DNA from: Moraxellaceae bacterium
GTDB taxonomy: Bacteria > Pseudomonadota > Gammaproteobacteria > Pseudomonadales > Moraxellaceae
Assembly (NCBI GenBank): GCA_021156385.1
Contig: JAJNDL010000005.1
Coordinates: 1 to 15,970, forward strand
Direction: 5' to 3'
Length of the DNA: 15,970 nt
The position numbers and the translations under genes were made by a program. The notes under the pieces are model-generated. The model saw only the letters and a program-made list of their open reading frames with translations, ran no database searches and was not told where the DNA came from. Every line of letters starts with the position of its first letter. Positions within the stretch are counted from its first letter, which is position 1. Positions 1-8,651 of the stretch are shown piece by piece.

Positions 1-1353
1 CAGGGCCTGCTGCATCGCGGCATAGTCATCACCAGGAGTGATCCCCTCGATGTTGAAGCGACGGTAGTCGCGCTTTCGTGGGCCGTTTTCATCAAATACC
101 ACGCAGGACGCCACCGTGGCCTCCCCCATGGAGTGGCTGATATCGAAGCACTCCATCCGGGTAATCGGACTTTCCCGTCCCAACGCCTCCTGCAAGACCG
201 AAAAACGAACCCCGAGCTGGCTGCGATTCGCGAGCCATGTGGCGAGGCCCTGTTCGGCATTGAGCCGAGCCAGCTGCAGCCACGCTTGCCGTGTTTCTCG
301 TACACGATGCTTGAGGACTACATCGCGGCCATGCAAGGCCTTGATTGCCTCCTGCAGCGCACCCGCCCCCGCCAGCTGGACATCCGTAATTATCTCGTCC
401 GGGATATCCAGCCCCCCTTCCGCCCGCAAGTAAAAAGACGGAAGAAACTCTTCGAGAATTTCAGTAGCCGACGTTTCGCCATGCATGTTTGGCTGGAACG
501 ACTTACTGCCCAGTACCCTGCCATCCCTGACAAACAGCACCTGTACGCATACTCCGCCAGGCTGCGCTGCAACCGCCCATACATCAGCATGGCCAGAGGT
601 ACGAGTCACATACTGCTGCTCCTGGAGGCGACGCAGTGCCGTGAGCTGATCCCTGTATACCGCAGCCGACTCAAAATCGAGGCCTTCTGCGGCAGCATTC
701 ATCCGTGCGATCAGGTCGCTCGTAATCTCGTCATTCCTGCCCTCCAGGAACTGGATCGTATGCGTAACATCATTTGCATACTCCTCGGGGCTCACGAGAC
801 CGACACAGGGAGCGCGGCAGCGCTTGATCTGATGCTGGAGACAGGGTCTGTCCCGGTTGCGGAAAAAGCTGTCCTCGCATTGACGCACCTGGAAGAGCTT
901 CTGCATGACGTGCAGGCTCTCCCGTACGGCCTGTGAGCTGGGATAGGGCCCGAAATACCGCCCCTTGGCCTTCTTGCTACCACGATGGAAGGTCAGCCGG
1001 GGGAAAGGCTCGCCTTCGGAGATGAATACGTAAGGATAAGATTTGTCATCCCGGAGAACGATGTTGTAAGGCGGCAGGAGTTCCTTGATCAGGGTCTGCT
1101 CGAGCAACAGGGCCTCGGTTTCGGAGGATGTCAGGGTGACTTCGAAGTGTACGATTCGGGCAACCAGCGCCCTGGTCTTGGGGCTATCGATATTTTTCTG
1201 AAAGTAGGAACTTACCCGATTCCTGAGATTCAGGGCCTTACCGACATAAAGAACTTCTCCTCCGGCGTCGAGCATTCGGTAGACGCCAGGGAGCGACGGC
1301 AGCGTTTGCAGCAGGGAAGTAATGTGCTCGGAATGATCGACCGAAGAGGCCAT
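1..1353 (-). CDS. uvrC: UvrABC excinuclease subunit C (3' end cut by window edge)
   Basis: UvrC makes the dual incisions on either side of a UvrB-bound lesion in nucleotide excision repair. The first 451 residues are present, against about 610 in E. coli. The GIY-YIG nuclease domain is at the N-terminus (GVY at 23-25, YVG at 36-38). Four cysteines at 159, 171, 179 and 183 have the 12-8-4 spacing of the iron-sulphur cysteines known in E. coli UvrC. A UVR-type helical stretch lies near 200-245. The second nuclease domain begins at the FDISH motif (D404), and the GDD motif supplies D443. The remaining catalytic residues and the helix-hairpin-helix tail lie outside the window. I chose the ATG at 1353 because it gives the family's normal N-terminus; no good Shine-Dalgarno precedes it. 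It starts 17 nt after gacA stops, so the two are probably co-transcribed, the conserved gammaproteobacterial order. Confidence 0.97.
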   Translation of the reverse strand, partial: MASSVDHSEHITSLLQTLPSLPGVYRMLDAGGEVLYVGKALNLRNRVSSYFQKNIDSPKTRALVARIVHFEVTLTSSETEALLLEQTLIKELLPPYNIVLRDDKSYPYVFISEGEPFPRLTFHRGSKKAKGRYFGPYPSSQAVRESLHVMQKLFQVRQCEDSFFRNRDRPCLQHQIKRCRAPCVGLVSPEEYANDVTHTIQFLEGRNDEITSDLIARMNAAAEGLDFESAAVYRDQLTALRRLQEQQYVTRTSGHADVWAVAAQPGGVCVQVLFVRDGRVLGSKSFQPNMHGETSATEILEEFLPSFYLRAEGGLDIPDEIITDVQLAGAGALQEAIKALHGRDVVLKHRVRETRQAWLQLARLNAEQGLATWLANRSQLGVRFSVLQEALGRESPITRMECFDISHSMGEATVASCVVFDENGPRKRDYRRFNIEGITPGDDYAAMQQAL

Positions 1354-1370
1354 CCAGCAACACCCACAGC

Positions 1371-2015
1371 TCAGGCCAAGTCAGCGCTCAGCAAGCCATG
1401 GCGCACTGCCAGCAGGGTAAGCTCGACATCACTGTCGATACCCAGCTTTTCGAAAATCCGGTAACGATAGCTATTAACTGTTTTGGGGCTAAGGAAAAGC
1501 CGGTCGGAGATTTCCTGAACCTTCTGGCAGTTAACGATCATCATGGTGATCTGCATTTCCCGCTCGGAAAGAACCTCGAAGGGAGAGCTCTTTTCCTCTT
1601 CAAGGTTCTTGAGGGCCAGTTGCTGGGCAATTTCAGGGCTGATGTAACGTTGACCGCTAGCTACCGTCCGGATTGCCTTGACCATCTCTTCAAGGGCGGC
1701 CCCCTTGGTCAGGTAACCAGCGGCACCGGCCTTTAGAAGACGAGAGGGAAACGGCTCTTCATCACAGACCGTAACAGCCACAACCCGGACATCCGGATCT
1801 TGCCGAAGCAGCTTACGCGTAGCTTCCAACCCCCCAATACCCGGCATTTTTACATCCATGAGAACTACTTGCGGATTAAGCTCACGAGCCAACCTGATCG
1901 CCTCTTCCCCACTTGCGGCTTCGCCTACCACCTTGAGGCCGCTGATATCAGTCAGCATGCGGGTGATACCCATGCGCACCAGATCGTGGTCGTCAACCAC
2001 AAGGACCTTGATCAC
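1371..2015 (-). CDS. gacA: GacA/UvrY-type response regulator
   Basis: This is a NarL/FixJ-class response regulator of the GacA/UvrY/SirA group. In that family it is phosphorylated by the GacS/BarA hybrid kinase and activates small RNAs that titrate CsrA/RsmA. The 214-aa protein has a receiver domain (acidic pocket D8-D9, phosphoacceptor D54, K104) and a LuxR-type helix-turn-helix at about 148-193. The recognition region [16 protein letters not shown] and the [18 protein letters not shown] segment are signatures of GacA rather than of a generic NarL protein. The start is a GTG at 2013-2015, with GGAG at 2022-2025 six nt upstream. uvrC follows 17 nt after the stop, as in E. coli uvrY-uvrC and Pseudomonas gacA-uvrC. 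No cognate sensor kinase or Csr small RNA gene is visible here. Confidence 0.95.
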   Translation of the reverse strand: MIKVLVVDDHDLVRMGITRMLTDISGLKVVGEAASGEEAIRLARELNPQVVLMDVKMPGIGGLEATRKLLRQDPDVRVVAVTVCDEEPFPSRLLKAGAAGYLTKGAALEEMVKAIRTVASGQRYISPEIAQQLALKNLEEEKSSPFEVLSEREMQITMMIVNCQKVQEISDRLFLSPKTVNSYRYRIFEKLGIDSDVELTLLAVRHGLLSADLA

Positions 2016-2041
2016 GCTTTACTCCATAAGGATGCAGAAAC

Positions 2042-2057
2042 GTCCGGGATACCGGAC
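2042..2057 (-). other. Hairpin in the gacA leader
   Basis: GTCCGG (2042-2047) and CCGGAC (2052-2057) form a perfect 6-bp inverted repeat around a 4-nt loop. It lies 26 nt upstream of the gacA GTG start. It has no T-run on the gacA strand and so does not look like a terminator. It could shape the leader RNA or be an operator; its function is unknown. Confidence 0.45.
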
Positions 2058-2173
2058 AAGAGCTGACAGGTTAATACGCCCCCTCGCCCCGGGAAAGTAG
2101 GTAAATCTACTGAGAATTCACTGTTTAAGAAAAAAATCGCAGGGCAGACCGCGCCAAAGAAAACCCATATTCC

Positions 2174-2201
2174 ATTACACATCAATGACTTGCCTTCACA
2201 A
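2174..2201 (-). promoter_or_regulatory. Candidate sigma70 promoter for gacA
   Basis: Read on the minus strand, TTGTGA (2201-2196) is followed after 16 nt by TGTAAT (2179-2174). These match the -35 and -10 consensus at 4 and 5 of 6 positions. Transcription would begin near 2167, giving a leader of about 150 nt before the GTG start. The region is AT-rich, so chance matches are likely and the assignment is weak. Confidence 0.35.
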
Positions 2202-2262
2202 TAAAAAATTGAGGTCGAATTGTGATTTTGTTAAAAAGCTCACAAGAACCGTTAGCAAACTG

Positions 2263-2291
2263 TTGATAAAGTGATACCCTCATCTTTTGAT
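2263..2291 (+). promoter_or_regulatory. Candidate sigma70 promoter for pbpG
   Basis: TTGATA (2263-2268) matches the -35 consensus at 5 of 6 positions. After a 17-nt spacer, TTTGAT (2286-2291) matches the -10 at 4 of 6. The predicted start near 2298 leaves a leader of about 60 nt. Other weak matches exist in this AT-rich stretch, so this is only the best-spaced candidate. Confidence 0.35.
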
Positions 2292-2320
2292 TTTTCAAAG
2301 GATTGAGCCCCTATTTTCAA

Positions 2321-2339
2321 GCGGCACCACAGGTGTCGC
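2321..2339 (+). other. Hairpin in the pbpG leader
   Basis: GCGGCACC (2321-2328) can pair with GGTGTCGC (2332-2339) across the loop ACA, with one G-U pair in the 8-bp stem. It sits 21 nt upstream of the pbpG ATG, which has only a weak ribosome-binding site, so it could affect translation. It has no following T-run and is not a terminator. Confidence 0.4.
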
Positions 2340-2360
2340 GGGCTATATCGAGTACCCTAA

Positions 2361-3464
2361 ATGCGACAGATCCTAAAGTTCGGCTTACGTTACCTGTTAG
2401 TCGGCCTCGTCACTATCGGCGTGAGCCTGCCTGCAGCCGCAGCTAGCAACACATCCAATTCGCCCAGCAAAACCAGCGTTCAGAAAAAATCCGGCAAGAC
2501 TGCCCAGAAAAAAGCAGGCAAGCGCCACGTTGCAAGCCGCAAGAAAGCCTCTTCCCGAGTTTCCCGATACGGCAAGCGTCGCGCTCCGGTAGCGCGAATG
2601 ACCGCAGCCGAGAGACAGCGCCTGGCTGCCCTTGCCAGCCTGCCGCACCGTGTAGGCCCCACCGAGATTTTCCAGATACCCGAGGCCCAAGCCTCTCTTT
2701 ATCTACAGTCTCGCGCTGCGGTGGTCATGAATGCGGAAACGGGTGAGGTGCTCTACAGCAAAAATCCGAACCGCACCATGCCGATTGCCTCAATTACCAA
2801 GCTGATGACCGCCATGGTAGTGCTGGACGCCCAGTTGCCCATGGACGAGAACATCACGATCTCGGACGCCGATGTGGATACCTTGCGCCACACCAGTTCC
2901 CGGCTTGCCGTGGGTACGACCCTGCCGCGCCGCGATGTGATGCTGCTTGCCCTGATGGCGTCGGAAAATCGCGCTGCCGCCGCCCTGGCACGGACCTATC
3001 CTGGCGGGACACCGGCCGCGATTGCAGCCATGAACCGCAAGGCACGCGAACTCGGCATGACCCATACCCAGTTTCTGGATGGTACCGGCTTGCACAGCCA
3101 GAACTCTGCCTCGCCGACCGACCTCGTTCGCCTGGTCAAGGGCGCCCGTGCCTACCCGGAAATCCAGCAGTATTCGACCACGGCCGAGCACGTGGTGTAT
3201 GCAAGAGGTCGTGCCCTGCATTACCGAAATACCAATGCCCTCGTGAAGAACGAAAACTGGAACATCGAAGTTTCCAAGACCGGGTTCATCAATGAGGCAG
3301 GCAAGTGCCTGGTCATGCAGGCACGGATCAAGTCACAGCCGGTCGTGATCGTCCTGATGGACTCAGCCGGCCGTTATACGCGAATCGGCGATGCCAATCG
3401 TGTAAAACAGTGGCTCGAAACCGCGCTGGAAACGAATAGCGAGCCCATCGACTCCAATCTCTGA
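2361..3464 (+). CDS. pbpG: D-alanyl-D-alanine endopeptidase, PBP7 family
   Basis: This is a periplasmic low-molecular-weight penicillin-binding protein of the S11 family. PBP7 cleaves D-Ala-DAP cross-links and takes part in peptidoglycan remodelling. The three active-site motifs are present: SITK with nucleophile S144 and K147, SEN at 201-203, and KTG at 306-308. The N-terminus is a signal peptide (about residues 1-28, ending in an alanine run). At 367 aa it exceeds E. coli PbpG (about 310 aa). The difference is mostly a Lys/Arg/Ser-rich segment at about 30-80 between the signal peptide and the catalytic domain. No C-terminal amphipathic anchor like that of PBP5/6 is evident. The Shine-Dalgarno is weak (CGAG), but the ATG at 2361 gives a proper signal peptide. 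A strong terminator begins 14 nt after the stop. Confidence 0.93.
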   Translation: MRQILKFGLRYLLVGLVTIGVSLPAAAASNTSNSPSKTSVQKKSGKTAQKKAGKRHVASRKKASSRVSRYGKRRAPVARMTAAERQRLAALASLPHRVGPTEIFQIPEAQASLYLQSRAAVVMNAETGEVLYSKNPNRTMPIASITKLMTAMVVLDAQLPMDENITISDADVDTLRHTSSRLAVGTTLPRRDVMLLALMASENRAAAALARTYPGGTPAAIAAMNRKARELGMTHTQFLDGTGLHSQNSASPTDLVRLVKGARAYPEIQQYSTTAEHVVYARGRALHYRNTNALVKNENWNIEVSKTGFINEAGKCLVMQARIKSQPVVIVLMDSAGRYTRIGDANRVKQWLETALETNSEPIDSNL

Positions 3465-3478
3465 TTCCGGGACACTCA

Positions 3479-3509
3479 CAAAGCAGGGCAATGCCCTGCT
3501 TTGTTTTTT
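3479..3509 (+). terminator. Rho-independent terminator after pbpG
   Basis: CAAAGCAGGGC (3479-3489) pairs perfectly with GCCCTGCTTTG (3493-3503) around a 3-nt loop and is followed by six T (3504-3509). The 11-bp stem with its T-run is a textbook intrinsic terminator. It lies between pbpG and the downstream histidine kinase, so the kinase needs its own promoter or readthrough. The ATG that opens the longest kinase reading frame (3491) lies in this loop and stem. Confidence 0.93.
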
Positions 3510-3533
3510 GCGAATCTGCCCCTCCAACCACAC

Positions 3534-3547
3534 GGAGGCTGTCTTTG
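3534..3547 (+). promoter_or_regulatory. Ribosome-binding site that selects a TTG start
   Basis: GGAGG (3534-3538) lies six nt before TTG (3545-3547), which is in frame with the histidine kinase. The alternative ATG at 3491 has no Shine-Dalgarno and lies within the terminator hairpin. This decides the start in favour of TTG. Confidence 0.75.
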
Positions 3548-4936
3548 CTGGCACTTGCATTCGCCCTCGCCGCCCTTGAGGCGCTGGCAATCCTCGTACT
3601 GCTGCGCAACCGCAAGCGACGGAAGCAGGCCCTGTTGTCGCTGCGCGAAACGCTGAGCCTGCTCGAGCAACGACTCAGTACCCGAACCGAATCTTGGCGC
3701 CAAGCCACCGACATCCTTGAACAGGCAGAGGAGCGTCACCGCATCACCACCGCCCTCCTCAACGAGACCAAGGAATACCTCAACAGCATCATCAATTCGA
3801 TGCCGTCGATCATGATCGGTGTCACCCCGAGTGGTCATGTGACCCACTGGAATGCGGCTGCGGAGCTTGCAACCGGCATCCGCGAGAAGCAGGCACTCGG
3901 ATTCCGCCTGCATGAGATCTACCCGGACCTGCCGGTTACGCCCGCGATGATCGAGGAGGCCATCGCCAACAGCGAGCCTTCGACCCAGGAGAACGTGAAA
4001 GTCGAGCACCTCAACGTGGTGCGCTACGTGGACATCACGGTCTATCCCCTGCACTCGCTGGAGCTGACCGGCGCGGTGATCCGCGTCGACGACGTCACCC
4101 TGCGACAGAAGCTGGACAGCATGATGCTGCAGAATGAGAAGCTGAAATCACTGGGCGAACTCGCAGCAGGCATGGCGCACGAGATCAACAACCCGCTGGC
4201 CGCCATCCTGCAGAGCCTGCAGAACGTGCAGCGTCGCCTGAATCCCAATCACCCCGGCAACCAAGCTGCGGCCAAAGCCCTGGGCGTCGACATGTACCAG
4301 TTGCACAACTACCTGGAGGCGCGCGACATCAACCGTTTCTTGGGCGGCATGGAAGGCGCAGGACACCGCGCGGCGGAAATTGTGCGGCACATGCTGGAGT
4401 TCTCGCGCAGCTCCAGTCGCCAACTCGAGCCCACCAGCCTGAACGTTGTGGCACACGCGAGCGTGGAATTCATGCGCAGTGCCATCGAGTTGTCGATGCC
4501 CGCACTTCACGCCAAGCTGACGTTCGAGGAAGACTTCGATATCTCCCTGCCGCTGGTACCGGCCTCGGGCATCGAGCTCCAGCAGGTGCTGGTCAATCTT
4601 CTGAAGAATGCTGCACAGGCTATCCAGGAAGCGCACAGGGAGCATCCCCTGATCCGGATCAGTACCCGCCTGGTGCCGCCCTTTGCGGAGATTCGCGTCG
4701 AGGACAACGGCATCGGCATGAACATCTCCACCAGCCGCCAGATATTCGACCCGTTCTTCACCACCAAGACCGTCGGCCAGGGAACGGGGCTCGGGCTCTC
4801 CATCTCGCACTTCATCATCAGCCAGCGGCATCATGGACGCATCGAAGTGACCAGCACTCCGGGCGTGGGAACGACCTTCATCCTCACGCTGCCCCTGCAG
4901 CAGCCTACCCACGCCCCGGCCCTGGCCGGACACTGA
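3545..4936 (+). CDS. Orphan PAS-domain sensor histidine kinase
   Basis: A two-component sensor kinase of 463 aa. One hydrophobic helix spans residues 1-20, followed by a basic stop-transfer patch (RNRKRRK) and a coiled coil at about 27-72. A PAS domain covers about 75-190, and the HisKA dimerisation domain contains the H-box with phosphoacceptor H212 (MAHEINNPL). The ATPase domain has the N-box (NLLKNA, N355), DNGIG at 387-391, FFTT and GTGLGL. The helix after the H-box carries an extra segment (about 232-275) of a kind seen in some PAS kinases. I place the start at TTG 3545, six nt after GGAGG (3534-3538); the longer frame starts at an ATG inside the terminator hairpin and is unlikely. No response regulator gene adjoins, so its partner and signal are unknown. 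The stop is one nt from that of the convergent metallopeptidase gene. Confidence 0.88.
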   Translation: MLALAFALAALEALAILVLLRNRKRRKQALLSLRETLSLLEQRLSTRTESWRQATDILEQAEERHRITTALLNETKEYLNSIINSMPSIMIGVTPSGHVTHWNAAAELATGIREKQALGFRLHEIYPDLPVTPAMIEEAIANSEPSTQENVKVEHLNVVRYVDITVYPLHSLELTGAVIRVDDVTLRQKLDSMMLQNEKLKSLGELAAGMAHEINNPLAAILQSLQNVQRRLNPNHPGNQAAAKALGVDMYQLHNYLEARDINRFLGGMEGAGHRAAEIVRHMLEFSRSSSRQLEPTSLNVVAHASVEFMRSAIELSMPALHAKLTFEEDFDISLPLVPASGIELQQVLVNLLKNAAQAIQEAHREHPLIRISTRLVPPFAEIRVEDNGIGMNISTSRQIFDPFFTTKTVGQGTGLGLSISHFIISQRHHGRIEVTSTPGVGTTFILTLPLQQPTHAPALAGH

Positions 4937-4937
4937 C

Positions 4938-5670
4938 TCAGCGCCGCCCCAACTCCTCGAGCTGACGCCGACGTTCCTTCCAGTCCGGAAAGAAGCGTGA
5001 CTGCAGCTCGTAGAACCGCGCGCTGTGGTTGAACTCGACCAGATGGCAGAGTTCGTGCGTGATGACATAGTCGATGCAGTCCAGGGGCATGCGGATAAGC
5101 TCGAGGTTGAGCGTGATTTCCGCACGCCGGCTGCAGCTGCCCCAGCGCGAACGCATCTTCCGGATCCTGAGCTCCGGAAACGGCAGCGACAATTCCTTCA
5201 TCCGCTCGTGGCAGCTCGCAAGGCGCAAGGCAAATACCTGCCGTGCCTGCCGGCGTTGCCACGACTCCACGACGGCTGCCAGCACGTCCGGATCCTCGAT
5301 CGACACCGCAGGCACGGCAAGGTGCAGCTCACCCTCCCTGAGCAATGCCCTGCTGCGCAAGGCAGCCTGTACATGCAGCCTGATTTCCTCACCGAGATGA
5401 AGGATCGACTCGCCGTGGCGATAGACGATCCTGCGCGGCGCCGGCTCGTCCCGGAAGCGCTGGAGCTGGCGTTGCATCCAGTCCCAACGCTCGCGCATGA
5501 ACAGATATACCTCGGCGAAAGGTGCACGCATGGGCGCACGCACCATGACCGACCCATCGCGATGGACATAGAGGGCTATCGTGCGGCGCTTGCTGCGAAT
5601 GAAACGGAAATCCAGCGTCTCGCCGCTTTCGTGGCGATATTCCTGCCACTCCCCCGGACGGGCGCGGACT

Positions 5671-5678
<8 letters not shown>
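4938..5678 (-). CDS. YgjP-like zinc metallopeptidase (PF01863/DUF45)
   Basis: A predicted cytoplasmic zinc metallopeptidase of the YgjP/WSS1-like group, 246 aa. The zinc site is HELCH at 208-212, with a likely third ligand at H218 in the family's NHSARFY motif. The RSRWGSCS segment at about 177-184, just before the active site, is also diagnostic of this family. An all-beta N-terminal half precedes it (RRTIALYVHRDGSVMVRAP at about 31-49). I chose the ATG at 5678 rather than longer starts because it overlaps the recQ stop by 8 nt (ATGCCTGA), implying translational coupling; upstream starts would run deep inside recQ. Substrate is unknown; WSS1/SprT relatives act on DNA-protein cross-links, which would fit coupling to recQ, but that is inference. 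Confidence 0.88.
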
Positions 5679-7473
<1,795 letters not shown>

Positions 7474-7481
7474 GGCGACGC

Positions 7482-7511
7482 ATTATGAGTGATGCCCCCC
7501 TGCACTGTCAG
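7482..7511 (-). promoter_or_regulatory. sigma70-type promoter for recQ, near-leaderless
   Basis: On the minus strand CTGACA (7511-7506, 5/6 match to -35), an 18-nt spacer and CATAAT (7487-7482, 5/6 match to -10) lie directly before recQ. Transcription should begin around 7474-7476, only one to three nt from the ATG at 7473. The mRNA would then lack room for a Shine-Dalgarno, and none is seen. Confidence 0.55.
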
Positions 7512-7528
7512 CCGGACGAAAATTGCAT

Positions 7529-7558
7529 TTGGGACCGGCCCGGGCGCTGACCTACAAT
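7529..7558 (+). promoter_or_regulatory. Candidate promoter for the UPF0149 gene
   Basis: TACAAT (7553-7558) is a 5/6 match to the -10 element. TTGGGA (7529-7534) is a weaker -35 at 18-nt spacing. The expected start near 7565 falls just before the AAAGGAG ribosome-binding site (7567-7573). The promoter diverges from that of recQ, the two -35 elements being about 17 nt apart. Confidence 0.5.
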
Positions 7559-7581
7559 TACGGCATAAAGGAGCGATCTAC

Positions 7582-8148
7582 ATGCACGAAAACCACGCAC
7601 TGGCGCCCGAGGTCCGGCAACGGCTCGAAACCTTCCTCGACGGTGACGACAACAGCAATGGTCTGGGCTTCGTTGCCACCCACGGCTTCCTGACGGCTCT
7701 CACCGTCGGCCCGGAGGCTCCCGCGCTGGAGGCTTGGCTGCCGGAACTGTTCGATAACCAGCCGGTCTCCGCCGATGCAGCGCAGGCAGAACAGATCACG
7801 CGCGATCTCGAGGCCTGGCGCAAGGAAATCCACGCGACGCTCTACCACGGCCAGCCGCTGCCCCTGCCCTGCTCCCTCGCCATCCATCCCTCCGAGCCCA
7901 CCGACCTCAACGACTGGTGTGCCGGCTTCATGGAGGGCATGTTCCTGAAGGAAGCCAGTTGGTACCACGGCGACGAGGACCTGGTGGCCGACCTCACCCT
8001 GCCCATGATGGTGCTGTCGGACCTCATCGACGATCCGGACATCCAGCAGATCCGTCACGACAAGAAGATCTCGCGCGAACTCGCCCAGCAGATTCCCGAT
8101 GTGCTGACCGAGCTCTACCTCCATTTCCACGCGCCGAAGACCGCCTGA
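7582..8148 (+). CDS. UPF0149 family protein (YecA/YgfB type, no SEC-C tail)
   Basis: A 188-aa cytoplasmic, acidic, mostly helical protein of the UPF0149 family (PF03695). Family landmarks include THGFLTAL early in the protein, the DLNDWCAGFMEGMFL core at about 112-126, and the acidic helix with DLIDDPD. It lacks the zinc-binding SEC-C motif found at the C-terminus of E. coli YecA, so it resembles the short form. The biochemical role of the family is not established. The ATG at 7582 is chosen because AAAGGAG (7567-7573) precedes it by 8 nt; a longer frame from 7489 would begin upstream of its promoter. The gene is monocistronic. Its last 125 nt overlap, on the opposite strand, the end of the membrane hydrolase gene. 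Confidence 0.88.
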   Translation: MHENHALAPEVRQRLETFLDGDDNSNGLGFVATHGFLTALTVGPEAPALEAWLPELFDNQPVSADAAQAEQITRDLEAWRKEIHATLYHGQPLPLPCSLAIHPSEPTDLNDWCAGFMEGMFLKEASWYHGDEDLVADLTLPMMVLSDLIDDPDIQQIRHDKKISRELAQQIPDVLTELYLHFHAPKTA

Positions 8149-8620
8149 ACAGCCCCAGCGCCCACACGGAGAGCAGCAACTCCACGACGAAGGTCCAGTG
8201 CAGCACGAAGCTGAGCCACCAGGGCTGGAAACGGGCGGGGACGCGGAACAGCGCCCAGGCCTTTTCCGACCAGGGCGCCAGCCAGCGGATGTCCCCGACC
8301 ACGCTGTCCAGGACCATGTGCAGCAGGCCGTTGAGGGCGAACACCAGCATCAGTGCACCGACCCTGCCGTTCCGGTCCGCTGTCCGGGCCAGCATCGCCG
8401 TGGCCAGCAGCGCCAGCCACAGCACCGGGAAATGCGTCGGGTAGGCATGGTGGTGGATGCGTCCACTGTCGACCAGGAAGAACCAGAACAGGTCCAGGTC
8501 CGGTGCGACCGCCCCTGCCATTCCCGCCAGGGCATAGCTCCTGAAGGGAACGGCATCGGCGTGGAGTGGATGCAGGTAGCGGCAGAGCAGGTAGCCGGCC
8601 GGCAGATGGGCGATGAACAT
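8024..8620 (-). CDS. YdjM-like inner-membrane metal-dependent hydrolase (PF04307)
   Basis: A predicted polytopic membrane protein of 198 aa in the YdjM/LexA-binding-site-associated hydrolase family (PF04307, formerly DUF457). Family motifs are the N-terminal AHLPAGYL, APDLDLFWF at about 39-47, the histidine cluster HHHAYPTHFP at 56-64, and LHMVLDSVVGDIRWLAPWS at 100-118. Three or four hydrophobic segments are visible. The ATG at 8620 is preferred over the GTG at 8647 because GGGGAG (8629-8634) precedes it by 8 nt. It follows creD after 31 nt and is probably co-transcribed. Residues from about 158 on form an Arg/Ser/Gly-rich tail encoded entirely opposite the UPF0149 gene, unlike the compact rest. 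The reaction and substrate are unknown. Confidence 0.82.
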   Translation of the reverse strand: MFIAHLPAGYLLCRYLHPLHADAVPFRSYALAGMAGAVAPDLDLFWFFLVDSGRIHHHAYPTHFPVLWLALLATAMLARTADRNGRVGALMLVFALNGLLHMVLDSVVGDIRWLAPWSEKAWALFRVPARFQPWWLSFVLHWTFVVELLLSVWALGLFRRSSARGNGGRARSAHRESAGRVRARSSCRDGSAGCPDRR

Positions 8621-8651
8621 TGCCTGCACTCCCCGGCCGGCCGGCACCGGC

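Larger units (their letters stand above)
2016..2360. promoter_or_regulatory. AT-rich divergent intergenic region between gacA and pbpG
   Basis: This 345-bp gap has no credible open reading frame and is visibly AT-rich compared with the genes around it, with runs of A and T near 2130-2240. It must hold the outward promoters for gacA (leftward) and pbpG (rightward). Candidate promoter elements and two hairpins in the leaders are listed separately. A short inverted repeat, AGTAG-GTAAAT-CTACT at 2096-2111, also lies here and could be an operator, but I recognise no known binding site in it. Confidence 0.7.

Noticed and set aside
133..936. 267-codon plus-strand open frame over the left end
   Set aside because: It is the antisense of uvrC, whose translation matches the family in full over the same bases; the plus-strand peptide has no recognisable motif.
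4148..5125. 325-codon minus-strand open frame opposite the histidine kinase
   Set aside because: Overlaps the kinase core domains in antisense and has no recognisable domain.
7489..7581. Longer start for the UPF0149 protein
   Set aside because: The extension would include the likely promoter, while a strong Shine-Dalgarno marks the ATG at 7582.
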